From Clostridium grantii DSM 8605 (lineage in GTDB: Bacteria > Bacillota > Clostridia > Clostridiales > Clostridiaceae): 64,000 bases of DNA. The notes beneath the pieces are model-generated. The model ran no database searches and was not told where the DNA came from. It worked only from the letters and a program-made list of their open reading frames with translations. Positions 16,968 through 24,903 of the stretch are shown piece by piece; the first letter of the stretch is position 1; each line of letters opens with the position of its first letter. The stretch covers positions 310,001-374,000 of the forward strand of contig NZ_FQXM01000002.1 of NCBI RefSeq assembly GCF_900129965.1. The letters run 5' to 3'. The translations under genes and the position numbers were made by a program.

Positions 16968-18149
16968 TTTTTTTATTATAAATAATGAAAAAAAAGCAAG
17001 AATGATTACTACATAAATTCCATAAAATGAGTGTGGGTTTTTTGATGTATAATTAAATACATTTTCACTTAAGTTAAATATATCTACTTTCAGTAGGATT
17101 AAAGAAATTATGCTACATAAAAACCCCTGAAGTAGTTTATTTTTAATATATATTTTTATGGAAAAGTTATATGGTGCAATAAAAGAGCTAACTTGAGCAA
17201 TTATTGATAAACCGCTAAATCCCAAAAGAAAGCTTATAAGAATAATTTTCCATTGAGGATTAATTGAAAGTGAATTTAATTCATTACAACCATTAGTTAT
17301 TTCAATTATACCTAACAAAGAGGATTCAATAAAATCTACATTTAAAGGAATTACATAGGAAATTTTATTTAAAACAATATCCAAAAGGGTATTGTTTTTT
17401 ATTATACTAATTATTACTGAGAAAAATACTATGAAACCACCTATATCTAAACAAGTAATTATGCCGTTATGTATTGCATCTTTTAAAGCTGCACCTATTT
17501 TATGGGTATTTGGTGAAGAGTTTTCGTTAACTAATTTTTTGTTTTGTTTAAATGATTGATAAAAAGATTTTTCTTTATTTGGTTTTAGAATAAAAGACAT
17601 AATCAAACAGGAAATATAGGTGGACAATAATAATACATATCCTAAAAAAGGGTTTCCTAATAAGTTAACACCTATAAAGCCTATAACAAATAAGGGGCTG
17701 GGATTTGAAGCAATAGCTATTAAACGTTGGCAGGTTGAATAATCGATTTCTTTTTTTGTGTATAAATCTACTGCAAATTTTGCACCAAGAGGATAACCAC
17801 ATAAAAAACTAACCATTACAACAATTGAGCAATTTCTAGGAAGTCTTAAAGGCTTGCATAACACTCCTCCAAGAATTGAAGCATATATATCTACTCCTTT
17901 AAAACTAATCATTAAATTAATAATAACCAAAAAAGGAAAAAGAGAAGGGAAAACAGATTTTATAAACAGATTTAATCCCTGCAAACCTGAAGTTAAGCAG
18001 ATTTTAGGGTTAATAATTATAGATAAAATCATTAAAGTGGATATAAAAGTAATAACTATATTTAAATTTAGTTTTACTCCCATATTCATATAAAGAAAAA
18101 GAAATGAAGTAAATATCAATATTAATAAAAAACAGAAGAAATAAAACAT
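16947..18149 (-). CDS. ylbJ: Sporulation integral membrane protein YlbJ
   Basis: The 400-residue polytopic membrane protein has about eight to ten hydrophobic segments and the family signatures FIKSVFPSLFPFLVI, SFLCGYPLGAKFAVDLY and ASNPSPLFVIGFIG. YlbJ belongs to the nucleoside-recognition (Gate) family and is needed for spore cortex or heat resistance in Bacillus under SigE. The start ATG follows AAAGGGGC. It lies downstream of ylbM on the same strand, but a strong terminator separates them, which fits independent, sporulation-specific transcription. The last 21 bp overlap the coiled-coil gene on the opposite strand. Confidence 0.9.
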   Translation of the reverse strand: MFYFFCFLLILIFTSFLFLYMNMGVKLNLNIVITFISTLMILSIIINPKICLTSGLQGLNLFIKSVFPSLFPFLVIINLMISFKGVDIYASILGGVLCKPLRLPRNCSIVVMVSFLCGYPLGAKFAVDLYTKKEIDYSTCQRLIAIASNPSPLFVIGFIGVNLLGNPFLGYVLLLSTYISCLIMSFILKPNKEKSFYQSFKQNKKLVNENSSPNTHKIGAALKDAIHNGIITCLDIGGFIVFFSVIISIIKNNTLLDIVLNKISYVIPLNVDFIESSLLGIIEITNGCNELNSLSINPQWKIILISFLLGFSGLSIIAQVSSFIAPYNFSIKIYIKNKLLQGFLCSIISLILLKVDIFNLSENVFNYTSKNPHSFYGIYVVIILAFFSLFIIKKLFNRIS

Positions 18150-18221
18150 ATAAGCCCCTTTAATATTATTTTATAGTATAAATATATTTTGAGAAAGCTT
18201 AATTATGATAGAATTTATGAT

Positions 18222-18252
18222 AAAAAAGGATAGGCTTATGGCCTATCCTTTT
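18222..18252 (-). terminator. Terminator of ylbM (minus strand)
   Basis: A 12-bp perfect stem (arms 18224-18235 and 18241-18252) with a 5-nt loop begins within the ylbM stop codon and is followed on the minus strand by a run of T residues. It isolates ylbM from ylbJ. Confidence 0.9.
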
Positions 18253-19465
18253 AAATAGAAATTATTGGTTTTTTTAAAAAATCATCGTTATAAGAAATTT
18301 TACTATTAAATAAGCTATATATTTTAGTTGAATGAAGGTCTAATAAAAGTATTTCATCTTGGGTTTTGGATGGAACTTTAGAAATCAAAGGAATATCACT
18401 GCTTTTTTTTATTATAGATAGAATTTCCCTTCCTTTTTTATTAAAACCTAAGATTCTAGCATAGGGAGCAGGTGTTTTTCTTAATCTAGCTAAATCATAA
18501 GAATCAAAATTTAATAAGTATTGACACAAAATTCTATTTATCCTAGTGCGAGTGTAACGCTTTGATTTAACAGAATCTATCAAGTCAGAGTAATTAGTGC
18601 AATGTCCAATCTCTTTTAAAATTTTATTACCTAAACCTTCATAAGCATCAGGTATTCTCAAAATGGAGTTGCCATCAGATAAAAGTTTGTATTTTAAGTA
18701 AGGAAAGAAATTTTCCTCGCTAGGGAAATCAAAATTAGATTTCTTTATTTTTTGGAGTTCTAATAGTGTTTCTATTGGAAGAGTAGAAGAAAGAATATCG
18801 GTATTCTTTTCGCTTTTTAAAAATTTTCTTATGGATGTTGCACTAGAATAATTTTCATAAAGATTTTCTTCGTTGTAAGAAGAACCTTTTCTCATAATAG
18901 TAACAGGGTTTATTTTGGAATTTAAATTATTCAAAGCTTTACAATATTCAATTCCTAATATATTATTAGATGAATTCATGATTTGTTCCAAATTAGCACT
19001 TGTTTCGTTTTTGTAAAGGTCGATAAAAGCCAATGTTCTAGCTTTAGGAAAGGCCAGCCCTTTGTTTAAGTAAAAGCTTAGTTTTTCTTTGAATTCGGGA
19101 GACTCATTTGTCAAAACGGAAGCAATTAACTTAAGAGTATCAATATCCCCACATTCAGAGCCGAATACTAGACTGTCTACACAGTTTAAACTGTTAAGAA
19201 TACTAACGGAGCCAAAAGAAAAAAACTCGGCAGAAGAGGTGCTATAAACAGCAGGAAGCTCTATTACTAGATCTACCCCGTTTTTTAAAGCTATATCAGT
19301 TCTAGTCCATTTATCTAATATAGTCGGTATTCCTCTTTGAGCAAAATGGCCACTCATTACACAAATAATTGCATCACAGTTAGTTATTTTTTTGCTTTCA
19401 TTGATATGATAAACATGCCCATTATGCATGGGATTGTATTCTGTAATTACACCTGTAATATTCAT
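18251..19465 (-). CDS. tmcAL: tRNA(Met) cytidine acetate ligase TmcAL (YlbM)
   Basis: TmcAL activates acetate with ATP and forms N4-acetylcytidine at the wobble C34 of elongator tRNA(Met). The nucleotidyltransferase motif is at the start, GVITEYNPMHNGHVYHI with HxGH, followed by MSGHFAQRG and DLVIELPAVYSTSSAEFFS, both family signatures. The C-terminal half (YARILGFNKKGREIL) is also typical. The length is 404 residues. The ATG at 19465 follows AGGAGTG. The gene is divergent from pta, whose product makes acetyl phosphate from acetyl-CoA. That adjacency to acetate metabolism is suggestive but may be coincidental. Confidence 0.93.
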   Translation of the reverse strand: MNITGVITEYNPMHNGHVYHINESKKITNCDAIICVMSGHFAQRGIPTILDKWTRTDIALKNGVDLVIELPAVYSTSSAEFFSFGSVSILNSLNCVDSLVFGSECGDIDTLKLIASVLTNESPEFKEKLSFYLNKGLAFPKARTLAFIDLYKNETSANLEQIMNSSNNILGIEYCKALNNLNSKINPVTIMRKGSSYNEENLYENYSSATSIRKFLKSEKNTDILSSTLPIETLLELQKIKKSNFDFPSEENFFPYLKYKLLSDGNSILRIPDAYEGLGNKILKEIGHCTNYSDLIDSVKSKRYTRTRINRILCQYLLNFDSYDLARLRKTPAPYARILGFNKKGREILSIIKKSSDIPLISKVPSKTQDEILLLDLHSTKIYSLFNSKISYNDDFLKKPIISI

Positions 19466-19576
19466 TTCATCACTCCTGAATAATAATATAGATTTTTAAA
19501 AATAATAATACTAGCTTTAATTATACCTTAAATTTTCAAAATATTATTAATTCAACAACAAATATTAAAGCATGTC

Positions 19577-19606
19577 TTGAAATTTCATTTAAAAACGGTG
19601 TATATT
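19577..19606 (+). promoter_or_regulatory. Predicted promoter of pta
   Basis: TTGAAA (19577-19582) and TATATT (19601-19606) are separated by 18 bp. Predicted transcription would begin at about 19612-19615, right at the edge of the large inverted repeat. On the opposite strand an ATTATA complement at 19520-19525 could be the ylbM -10 box, but its -35 is weak. Confidence 0.55.
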
Positions 19607-19616
19607 ATATTATGGA

Positions 19617-19670
19617 GTATTAAATATAATATAGTATAATCACTTTAGTATACTATATTATATTTAATAC
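19617..19670. repeat. Perfect 22-bp inverted repeat in the pta 5' untranslated region
   Basis: The left arm (19617-19638) and the right arm (19649-19670) are exact reverse complements, 22 bp each, around a 10-nt loop. The repeat lies between the predicted pta start site and its ribosome binding site (GAGAGGAG at 19682-19689). As RNA it would form a long A-U hairpin at the 5' end; as DNA it could be an operator. There is no T run after it that would make a terminator. Confidence 0.9.
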
Positions 19671-19699
19671 ATGAAAATGGATGAGAGGAGATAATAAAA

Positions 19700-20692
19700 A
19701 TGGGTTTTATTGATGTAGTAAGAGCAAAAGCTAAACAAAATTTAAGAACTATTGCATTGCCAGAGGGTGAGGAGGAAAGAAATTTAAAAGCAGCAGGTAT
19801 AATTACTGCTGAAAAAATTGCTAAAGTGGTACTTATAGGAAATGAAGAAGTGATTATGGAAAAAGCAGTAGAATACGGAGTTAGCTTGGAGGGAATTACA
19901 GTTATAAATCCAAATAACTCAGAAAAAACTAGAGAATACGCTAATTTATTTTATGAATTAAGAAAAAATAAAGGGATTACAGAAGAAAAAGCTTTAAAAA
20001 CTGTTCAAGACCCTGTATACTTTGGTACAATGATGTTGAAGGTTGGAGATGTTGATGGTTTGGTTTCAGGTGCAATACACACTACTGGTGATTTGTTAAG
20101 ACCAGGTCTTCAAATTATCAAAACAGCACCTGGGGCATCAATTGTTTCAAGCTTTTTTGTAATGGAAATTCCAAATTGTGAATATGGAGAAAAAGGATTA
20201 TTATTATTTGCAGATAGTGCGGTTAATCCTAATCCAGATGCAACTCATTTAGCAGATATAGCTACTTCAACAGCAGATTCAGCAAAAATACTTTGTGGAA
20301 TGCATCCTAAAGTTGCAATGCTATCATTTTCAACATTAGGAAGTGCTCAGCATGAATTGGTTGATAAAGTAAAAGAAGCAACTGCCATTGCTCATGAAAT
20401 GAGACCAGATTTGGATATCGATGGAGAGCTTCAACTAGATGCAGCTATAGTACCAAAAGTAGCTGAGTTAAAAGCTCCAAACAGTAAAGTTGCAGGCAAA
20501 GCTAATGTTTTGATTTTTCCAGACTTACAATCTGGAAATATTGGGTATAAATTGGTAGAAAGATTTGCTAGAGCAGAAGCAATTGGTCCAATATGCCAAG
20601 GATTTGCAAAACCATTAAATGATTTATCAAGAGGTTGCAGCGTGGAAGATATTGTGAATGTTGTAGCTATAACTGCAGTTCAAGCAATATAA
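19700..20692 (+). CDS. pta: Phosphate acetyltransferase
   Basis: Pta converts acetyl-CoA and phosphate to acetyl phosphate, the first step of acetate formation. This is the short 330-residue form without the N-terminal regulatory domain. Family sequences include ALPEGEEERNLKA near the N terminus, GDVDGLVSGAIHTTGDLLRPG, FADSAVNPNPDA, MLSFSTLGSA and the C-terminal PDLQSGNIGYKL. The start follows GAGAGGAG. It forms an operon with ackA 30 bp downstream, which allows substrate-level ATP formation, central to clostridial fermentation. The leader holds a striking inverted repeat. Confidence 0.97.
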   Translation: MGFIDVVRAKAKQNLRTIALPEGEEERNLKAAGIITAEKIAKVVLIGNEEVIMEKAVEYGVSLEGITVINPNNSEKTREYANLFYELRKNKGITEEKALKTVQDPVYFGTMMLKVGDVDGLVSGAIHTTGDLLRPGLQIIKTAPGASIVSSFFVMEIPNCEYGEKGLLLFADSAVNPNPDATHLADIATSTADSAKILCGMHPKVAMLSFSTLGSAQHELVDKVKEATAIAHEMRPDLDIDGELQLDAAIVPKVAELKAPNSKVAGKANVLIFPDLQSGNIGYKLVERFARAEAIGPICQGFAKPLNDLSRGCSVEDIVNVVAITAVQAI

Positions 20693-20722
20693 AATTTTGT
20701 TTAATAATTGGGAGGGTAATTT

Positions 20723-21922
20723 ATGAAAGTATTAGTTGTTAATTGTGGAAGTTCATCATTAAAATATCAATTAATTGATATGGTTACAGAAGAAGCTTTA
20801 GCGGTAGGTCTTGTTGAAAGAATAGGTATACAAGGTTCAGTTCTTATCCAAAAGGCAAACAATGAGAAGTATAAAATTGAAGAAGAAATGCCTAATCATA
20901 AAATCGCTATAGAATTAGTTTTAAAAGCTTTAGTTGATTCAGAACATGGGGTTATAAAAGATTTATCAGAAATTTCTGCATCAGGACATAGAATAGTTTC
21001 TGGTGGAGAAAAATATGCTGATTCAGTATTAATAAATGAAGACGTAATGAGAGTAATTGAAGATTGCGTGAAATTAGCACCTTTACATAATCCTGCGCAT
21101 ATTCTTGGAATAAATGCTTGTGAAGAATTAATGCCTGGAACACCTATGGTTGCAGTATTTGATACAGCTTTCCACCAAACTATGCCAGAAGAAGCTTACA
21201 TGTATGCATTACCATACGAGTTTTATGAAGAACATAAAATAAGAAGATATGGTGCACATGGAACTTCTCATAAATTTGTTGCAAAAGAAGCAGCAACATT
21301 CTTAGGAAAAGATATGTCAGAATTAAAAATTATTACTTGTCATTTAGGAAATGGTGCTTCTATATCAGCAGTTAAAAATGGTAAGTGTATAGATACAAGT
21401 ATGGGCTTCACACCTCTTGCAGGTTTAGTTATGGGTACTAGATGTGGCGACATTGATCCTGCTATAGTTACTTTCATGATTACTGAATTAGGTATGACAG
21501 CTTCAGAAGCAAATGAAACATTAAATAAAAAATCTGGGGTTCTTGGAATTTCAGGAGTAGGTTCAGATTTTAGAGATTTAGAAGCAGCTGCTAACGAAGG
21601 TAATAAAAGAGCTATATTAGCTTTAGATATGTTCCACTATAGAGTTAAAAAATATATAGGGTCATACGCTGCAGCAATGGGTGGAGTTGATTGTATATTA
21701 TTTACTGGTGGTATTGGAGAAAATGGTCCAGAAACAAGAGAATCAATATGTGCAGATTTAGCATATTTAGGTGCTGAATTTAACACAGATACTAATAAAG
21801 GATTAAGAGGTAAATTGGCAGATATTTCAACAGAAAATTCTAAAGTTAAGATTTTAGTAGTGCCAACAAATGAAGAATTGATGATAGCTAGAGATACAAA
21901 AGAAATAGTTTCAGCATTATAA
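20723..21922 (+). CDS. ackA: Acetate kinase
   Basis: AckA transfers the phosphate of acetyl phosphate to ADP, giving acetate and ATP. The ASKHA-fold motifs are complete: VLVVNCGSSSLKYQL at the N terminus, HRIVSGG, the acetate-pocket FDTAFHQTMPE, RRYGAHGTSHKFV, HLGNGASISA, DTSMGFTPLAG and the adenosine site FTGGIGENGPETRE. The length of 399 residues is typical. GGGAGGG lies 6-12 bp upstream of the ATG. No terminator is seen before the next promoter, 13 bp after the stop, so some read-through into yceD-rpmF is possible. Confidence 0.98.
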   Translation: MKVLVVNCGSSSLKYQLIDMVTEEALAVGLVERIGIQGSVLIQKANNEKYKIEEEMPNHKIAIELVLKALVDSEHGVIKDLSEISASGHRIVSGGEKYADSVLINEDVMRVIEDCVKLAPLHNPAHILGINACEELMPGTPMVAVFDTAFHQTMPEEAYMYALPYEFYEEHKIRRYGAHGTSHKFVAKEAATFLGKDMSELKIITCHLGNGASISAVKNGKCIDTSMGFTPLAGLVMGTRCGDIDPAIVTFMITELGMTASEANETLNKKSGVLGISGVGSDFRDLEAAANEGNKRAILALDMFHYRVKKYIGSYAAAMGGVDCILFTGGIGENGPETRESICADLAYLGAEFNTDTNKGLRGKLADISTENSKVKILVVPTNEELMIARDTKEIVSAL

Positions 21923-21934
21923 AATAAATAATTC

Positions 21935-21964
21935 TTGACTTTTTATACTATTCTTTATTATAAT
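21935..21964 (+). promoter_or_regulatory. Predicted promoter of yceD-rpmF
   Basis: TTGACT (21935-21940) and TATAAT (21959-21964) are separated by 18 bp, 13 bp after the ackA stop. The -10 matches consensus perfectly. Confidence 0.75.
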
Positions 21965-21970
21965 AGTTGT

Positions 21971-22003
21971 GGCTAATGAATTCATTAATGGGATTCATTA
22001 GCC
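21971..22003 (+). promoter_or_regulatory. Leader hairpin of yceD-rpmF
   Basis: GGCTAATGAAT (21971-21981) and its exact complement (21993-22003) form an 11-bp stem with an 11-nt loop at the very start of the predicted transcript. It is followed by CATTTATACGG, not a T run, so it is not a terminator. It may be a stabilising or protein-binding leader; this is inference from sequence only. Confidence 0.55.
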
Positions 22004-22028
22004 CATTTATACGGATAGAGGTGTTCAC

Positions 22029-22529
22029 ATGATAATTGATATTTCTGACTTAACTTCAAAAAAAGTAACAGAGAAAGAAATCAATACATCATTCAATTGC
22101 ACTGATTTTAGTTATGATGAGGAATACATAAAATTTGTAAAGCCAGTTATCCTTAGTGGAAAATTTAGAGCTGTGGAAGATTTGATTGCTTTCCAGGGTG
22201 AAATTGAAGCTTATATGGAATTAACATGCTCAAGGTGTTTAGAAAAATTTCAATATTCACTTAATGTGGATTTTCATGAAGAATTTACCAAAGATGAATT
22301 TAATGAAGATGAGGAAATATTCTTTTTTGAAAATAGTGAAATTGATTTTTCGAAAATAATTGAAAATAATATTATTTTAAATCTACCTATTAAAAAGTTG
22401 TGCAAAACTGACTGCAAAGGCTTATGTCCAAGTTGTGGTGATGATTTAAATAAATCTTCATGCAGTTGCATCAAAGATGACATTGATCCGAGATTTGTAA
22501 AATTAAAAGATTTTTTCTCTAATAATTAA
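22029..22529 (+). CDS. yceD: YceD/DUF177 family protein
   Basis: The 166-residue protein belongs to the DUF177 (YceD) family that is almost always linked to rpmF. The N-terminal half is a beta-rich domain ending in MELTCSRCLEKF. The C-terminal half carries the metal-binding pattern KLCKTDCKGLCPSCGDD and then CSC. The homologues are implicated in 23S rRNA accumulation or processing, in plants and E. coli, but the biochemical activity is not settled. The ATG follows AGAGGTG. The gap to rpmF is 15 bp, so translation is probably coordinated. Confidence 0.9.
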   Translation: MIIDISDLTSKKVTEKEINTSFNCTDFSYDEEYIKFVKPVILSGKFRAVEDLIAFQGEIEAYMELTCSRCLEKFQYSLNVDFHEEFTKDEFNEDEEIFFFENSEIDFSKIIENNIILNLPIKKLCKTDCKGLCPSCGDDLNKSSCSCIKDDIDPRFVKLKDFFSNN

Positions 22530-22544
22530 GGAGGTGAAAAATAA

Positions 22545-22727
22545 ATGGCACATCCAAAAAGAAAAACGTCAAAAGCTAGAAGAGACAAAAGAAGAGCATC
22601 AAACTTCAAATTGAGTGCACCAGCAATAGTTGAATGCCCACAATGCCATGAAATGAAATTAGCGCATAGAGTATGTAAAAGCTGTGGTTTTTACAAAGGT
22701 GTAGAAGTAATTAAAGTTGAACAATAA
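22545..22727 (+). CDS. rpmF: 50S ribosomal protein L32, zinc-ribbon form
   Basis: The 60-residue protein has the signature start AHPKRKTSKARRDKRRA and a zinc ribbon made of CPQC and CKSC. Both cysteine pairs are kept, so this is the zinc-dependent paralogue type. A consensus AAGGAGGTGAAAA site precedes the ATG. It is co-transcribed with yceD and ended by a strong terminator. Confidence 0.97.
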   Translation: MAHPKRKTSKARRDKRRASNFKLSAPAIVECPQCHEMKLAHRVCKSCGFYKGVEVIKVEQ

Positions 22728-22760
22728 AAAGAAAGTCTGCATGACTTTCTTTTTTTTTTT
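22726..22760 (+). terminator. Terminator of yceD-rpmF
   Basis: GAAAGTC (22731-22737), a TGCAT loop and GACTTTC (22743-22749) are flanked by an A run and followed by eleven T residues. Confidence 0.93.
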
Positions 22761-22826
22761 ATTTAATTTTATCTTTTTTTGTTTTATAATAAAGATAAAA
22801 AGTTTTAATAAAGGAAGGTATGTAAT

Positions 22827-23819
22827 ATGAGAATTGCCGTAGATGGAATGGGTGGAGATAATGCTCCGATTGATATTGTAGCTGGCTGTATAGAAGCAAT
22901 AAAGGAAAATGATATTGAAATATTTATTACAGGACCTGAGGAACTTATAAATACTGAGTTAAATAAATATGAATATGACAAAGATAAGATAAAAGTAGTT
23001 CATGCCAGTGAAGTTATTGGGAATAATGAGCACCCAGTAATGGCTATTAGAAGAAAAAAAGACTCTAGTATACATAAAGCATTAACCATGGTAAAGAATA
23101 AAGAAGTTGATGGGGTTATATCAGCTGGAAGTACTGGAGCGTTCCTTGCCGGAGCTACTTTAATTGTTGGTAGGATAGATAATGTTAAAAGACCTGCTCT
23201 AGCGCCTGTTATGCCGGGTAAGAAAGGCCCATTTATGATTATTGATGTTGGAGCTAATGCGGACTGTAAGCCTTTAAATTTGGTTCAATTTGCTCAAATG
23301 GGTGAGATTTATTTTAAAAATGTTTTAAATATAGAAAAGCCTACGGTAGGATTAGTTAATATAGGCGCGGAAGAAGAAAAAGGAAATGAACTTACTAAAG
23401 CTACATATCCTTTGCTTAAAGAATCAGGTGTTAATTTTGTGGGTAATGTAGAACCTAGAGAAATACCAAAGGGTGAGGTAAATGTTTTAGTATGTGATGG
23501 ATTTACAGGAAATACTATATTAAAATTATATGAAGGGGTAGCTTCTAATATTTTTGGTATTTTAAAAGAAGAAATGTTAAAAACAACAAGAACAAAAATA
23601 GGAGCATTAATTTTAAAGCCAGTTTTTAAGAAAATCAAAAAAGATTTTGATTATAAAGAATATGGTGGAGCTGCTTTTTTAGGTGTTGATGGTATATGCA
23701 TTAAAGCTCATGGTAGCTCAGATTCAAGAGCTTTTAAGAATGCTATTAAGCAAGCCTTAAATGCTTATAATCATGATGTTATTAATAAAATAAAAAGTAG
23801 TTTAGAAAATAATATTTAA
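22827..23819 (+). CDS. plsX: Phosphate acyltransferase PlsX
   Basis: PlsX makes acyl phosphate from acyl-ACP, the acyl donor for PlsY in phosphatidic acid synthesis. Signature segments are RIAVDGMGGDNAP at the N terminus, MAIRRKKDSSIHKAL, GVISAGSTGAFLAGAT, PFMIIDVGANADCKP and the C-terminal EYGGAAFLGVDGICIKAHG. The length is 330 residues. AAAGGAAGG precedes the ATG. The usual Firmicute neighbours fabD and fabG are not here; acpP follows directly. Upstream, a 10-bp inverted repeat (22767-22776 and 22791-22800) flanks a TATAAT at 22785-22790. Confidence 0.96.
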   Translation: MRIAVDGMGGDNAPIDIVAGCIEAIKENDIEIFITGPEELINTELNKYEYDKDKIKVVHASEVIGNNEHPVMAIRRKKDSSIHKALTMVKNKEVDGVISAGSTGAFLAGATLIVGRIDNVKRPALAPVMPGKKGPFMIIDVGANADCKPLNLVQFAQMGEIYFKNVLNIEKPTVGLVNIGAEEEKGNELTKATYPLLKESGVNFVGNVEPREIPKGEVNVLVCDGFTGNTILKLYEGVASNIFGILKEEMLKTTRTKIGALILKPVFKKIKKDFDYKEYGGAAFLGVDGICIKAHGSSDSRAFKNAIKQALNAYNHDVINKIKSSLENNI

Positions 23820-23837
23820 ATATTATGAAAAAGATTA

Positions 23838-23866
23838 TTGACTTAGGCTCAGGAATATAATAGTAT
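23838..23866 (+). promoter_or_regulatory. Possible promoter of acpP
   Basis: TTGACT (23838-23843) lies 17 bp before TAGTAT (23861-23866). A better TATAAT hexamer at 23856-23861 would leave only a 12-bp spacer, so the assignment is uncertain. Confidence 0.4.
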
Positions 23867-23901
23867 CATAGTGTAGTATTTTGATTAATGGAGGTGATTT
23901 T

Positions 23902-24135
23902 ATGGTATTAGAGAAAGTTATTGAAATGATAGCTGAGCAACTTGGTGTTGGTGCTAATTCAATAAAAGAAGGAACATCTTTAATAGAAGATTTAGGAGCA
24001 GATTCTTTAGATGTAGTTGAACTTATAATGGCTTGTGAAGATGAGTTTGGAGTAGAAATACCTGATGAAGATGCAGAAAAAATGGTTACCGTTAAGGATG
24101 TTGTAGAATATATAACAAATCATTCAGAAGAATAA
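23902..24135 (+). CDS. acpP: Acyl carrier protein
   Basis: The 77-residue acidic carrier holds growing acyl chains on a 4'-phosphopantetheine arm attached to the serine of GADSLD (about residue 35). The four-helix ACP pattern is complete, with LIEDLGADSLDVVELIMACE and FGVEIPDEDAEKMVTVKDVV split around the conserved acidic helix II. I chose the ATG at 23902, preceded by GGAGGTGATT; the in-frame TTG at 23881 lies before this site. It is flanked by plsX, which uses acyl-ACP, and by a strong terminator. Confidence 0.97.
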   Translation: MVLEKVIEMIAEQLGVGANSIKEGTSLIEDLGADSLDVVELIMACEDEFGVEIPDEDAEKMVTVKDVVEYITNHSEE

Positions 24136-24167
24136 TCAAAGTCCCGTAAAACGGGACTTTGATTTTA
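24134..24167 (+). terminator. Terminator of acpP
   Basis: A perfect 14-bp stem (24134-24147 with 24151-24164) with a 3-nt loop starts at the acpP stop codon and ends in TTTT. The stem is GC-rich in its upper half (GTCCCGT with ACGGGAC). Confidence 0.93.
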
Positions 24168-24195
24168 TCAATTATAACTATGAAAGGCTGAGTTT

Positions 24196-24903
24196 ATGGA
24201 TGCAACTAGAGTAAATGAATTAAGAACATTAGAGAAAAAGTTAAATTTAAATTTTCAAAATATAGAATTGTTAGATAAGGCACTAACTCATAGTTCATTT
24301 ACTAATGAGCAAAAGGGTGTAGAATGTAACGAAAGACTAGAATTTCTAGGAGATTCTGTATTGCAATTATGTATTTCAGAATATTTGTTTAGTAAATATG
24401 TAAATGAATCGGAAGGCTTTTTAACAAAAAAAAGAGCTCTTATAGTTTGTGGAGATTCGTTATTTCAGGTGTCTCAAAATTGGGATATTGGTCCTTTTAT
24501 AAAAATGAGTAAAGGGGAAGAGATGACAGGAGGACGAACTAGAATTTCAATTTTAGCAGATTGTGTGGAGGCTTTAATAGCTGCAATCTATTTAGATAAG
24601 GATTATGAAAATGCTAAGAAATTTATAATTGATAATTTTAAAGTGATTATTGAATTAGTTCAAAGTGGTGGATATATTTCAGATTACAAAACGAAACTAC
24701 AAGAAACCATTCAAAAGACTAAAGATTACTCTATTTGCTATAACTTAGTTAAATTTGATGGTCCACCACATAGAAGAATCTTTTATACTGAAGTTTTAGT
24801 TGATTCACTTGTTTATGGAAATGGCAATGGGTATTCAAAAAAAGAAGCTGAACAAAATGCGGCAAAAGAAGCGCTGAAAAATTGGGAGGCACATAATGCA
24901 TAA
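24196..24903 (+). CDS. rnc: Ribonuclease III
   Basis: RNase III cleaves double-stranded RNA, including rRNA precursors. The catalytic domain has ALTHSSFTNE, the signature NERLEFLGDSVLQL with the metal-binding acidic residues, and ADCVEALIAAIYLD. A double-stranded RNA-binding domain covers about residues 160-232 and ends in KEAEQNAAKEALKNW. The length is 235 residues. AAAGG at 24182-24186 is a modest ribosome binding site. The 3' end overlaps the next gene by 8 bp. Confidence 0.97.
   Translation: MDATRVNELRTLEKKLNLNFQNIELLDKALTHSSFTNEQKGVECNERLEFLGDSVLQLCISEYLFSKYVNESEGFLTKKRALIVCGDSLFQVSQNWDIGPFIKMSKGEEMTGGRTRISILADCVEALIAAIYLDKDYENAKKFIIDNFKVIIELVQSGGYISDYKTKLQETIQKTKDYSICYNLVKFDGPPHRRIFYTEVLVDSLVYGNGNGYSKKEAEQNAAKEALKNWEAHNA

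Noticed and set aside
17854..18093. 79-codon plus-strand frame inside ylbJ
   Set aside because: It is the reverse of hydrophobic ylbJ codons and has no ribosome binding site.
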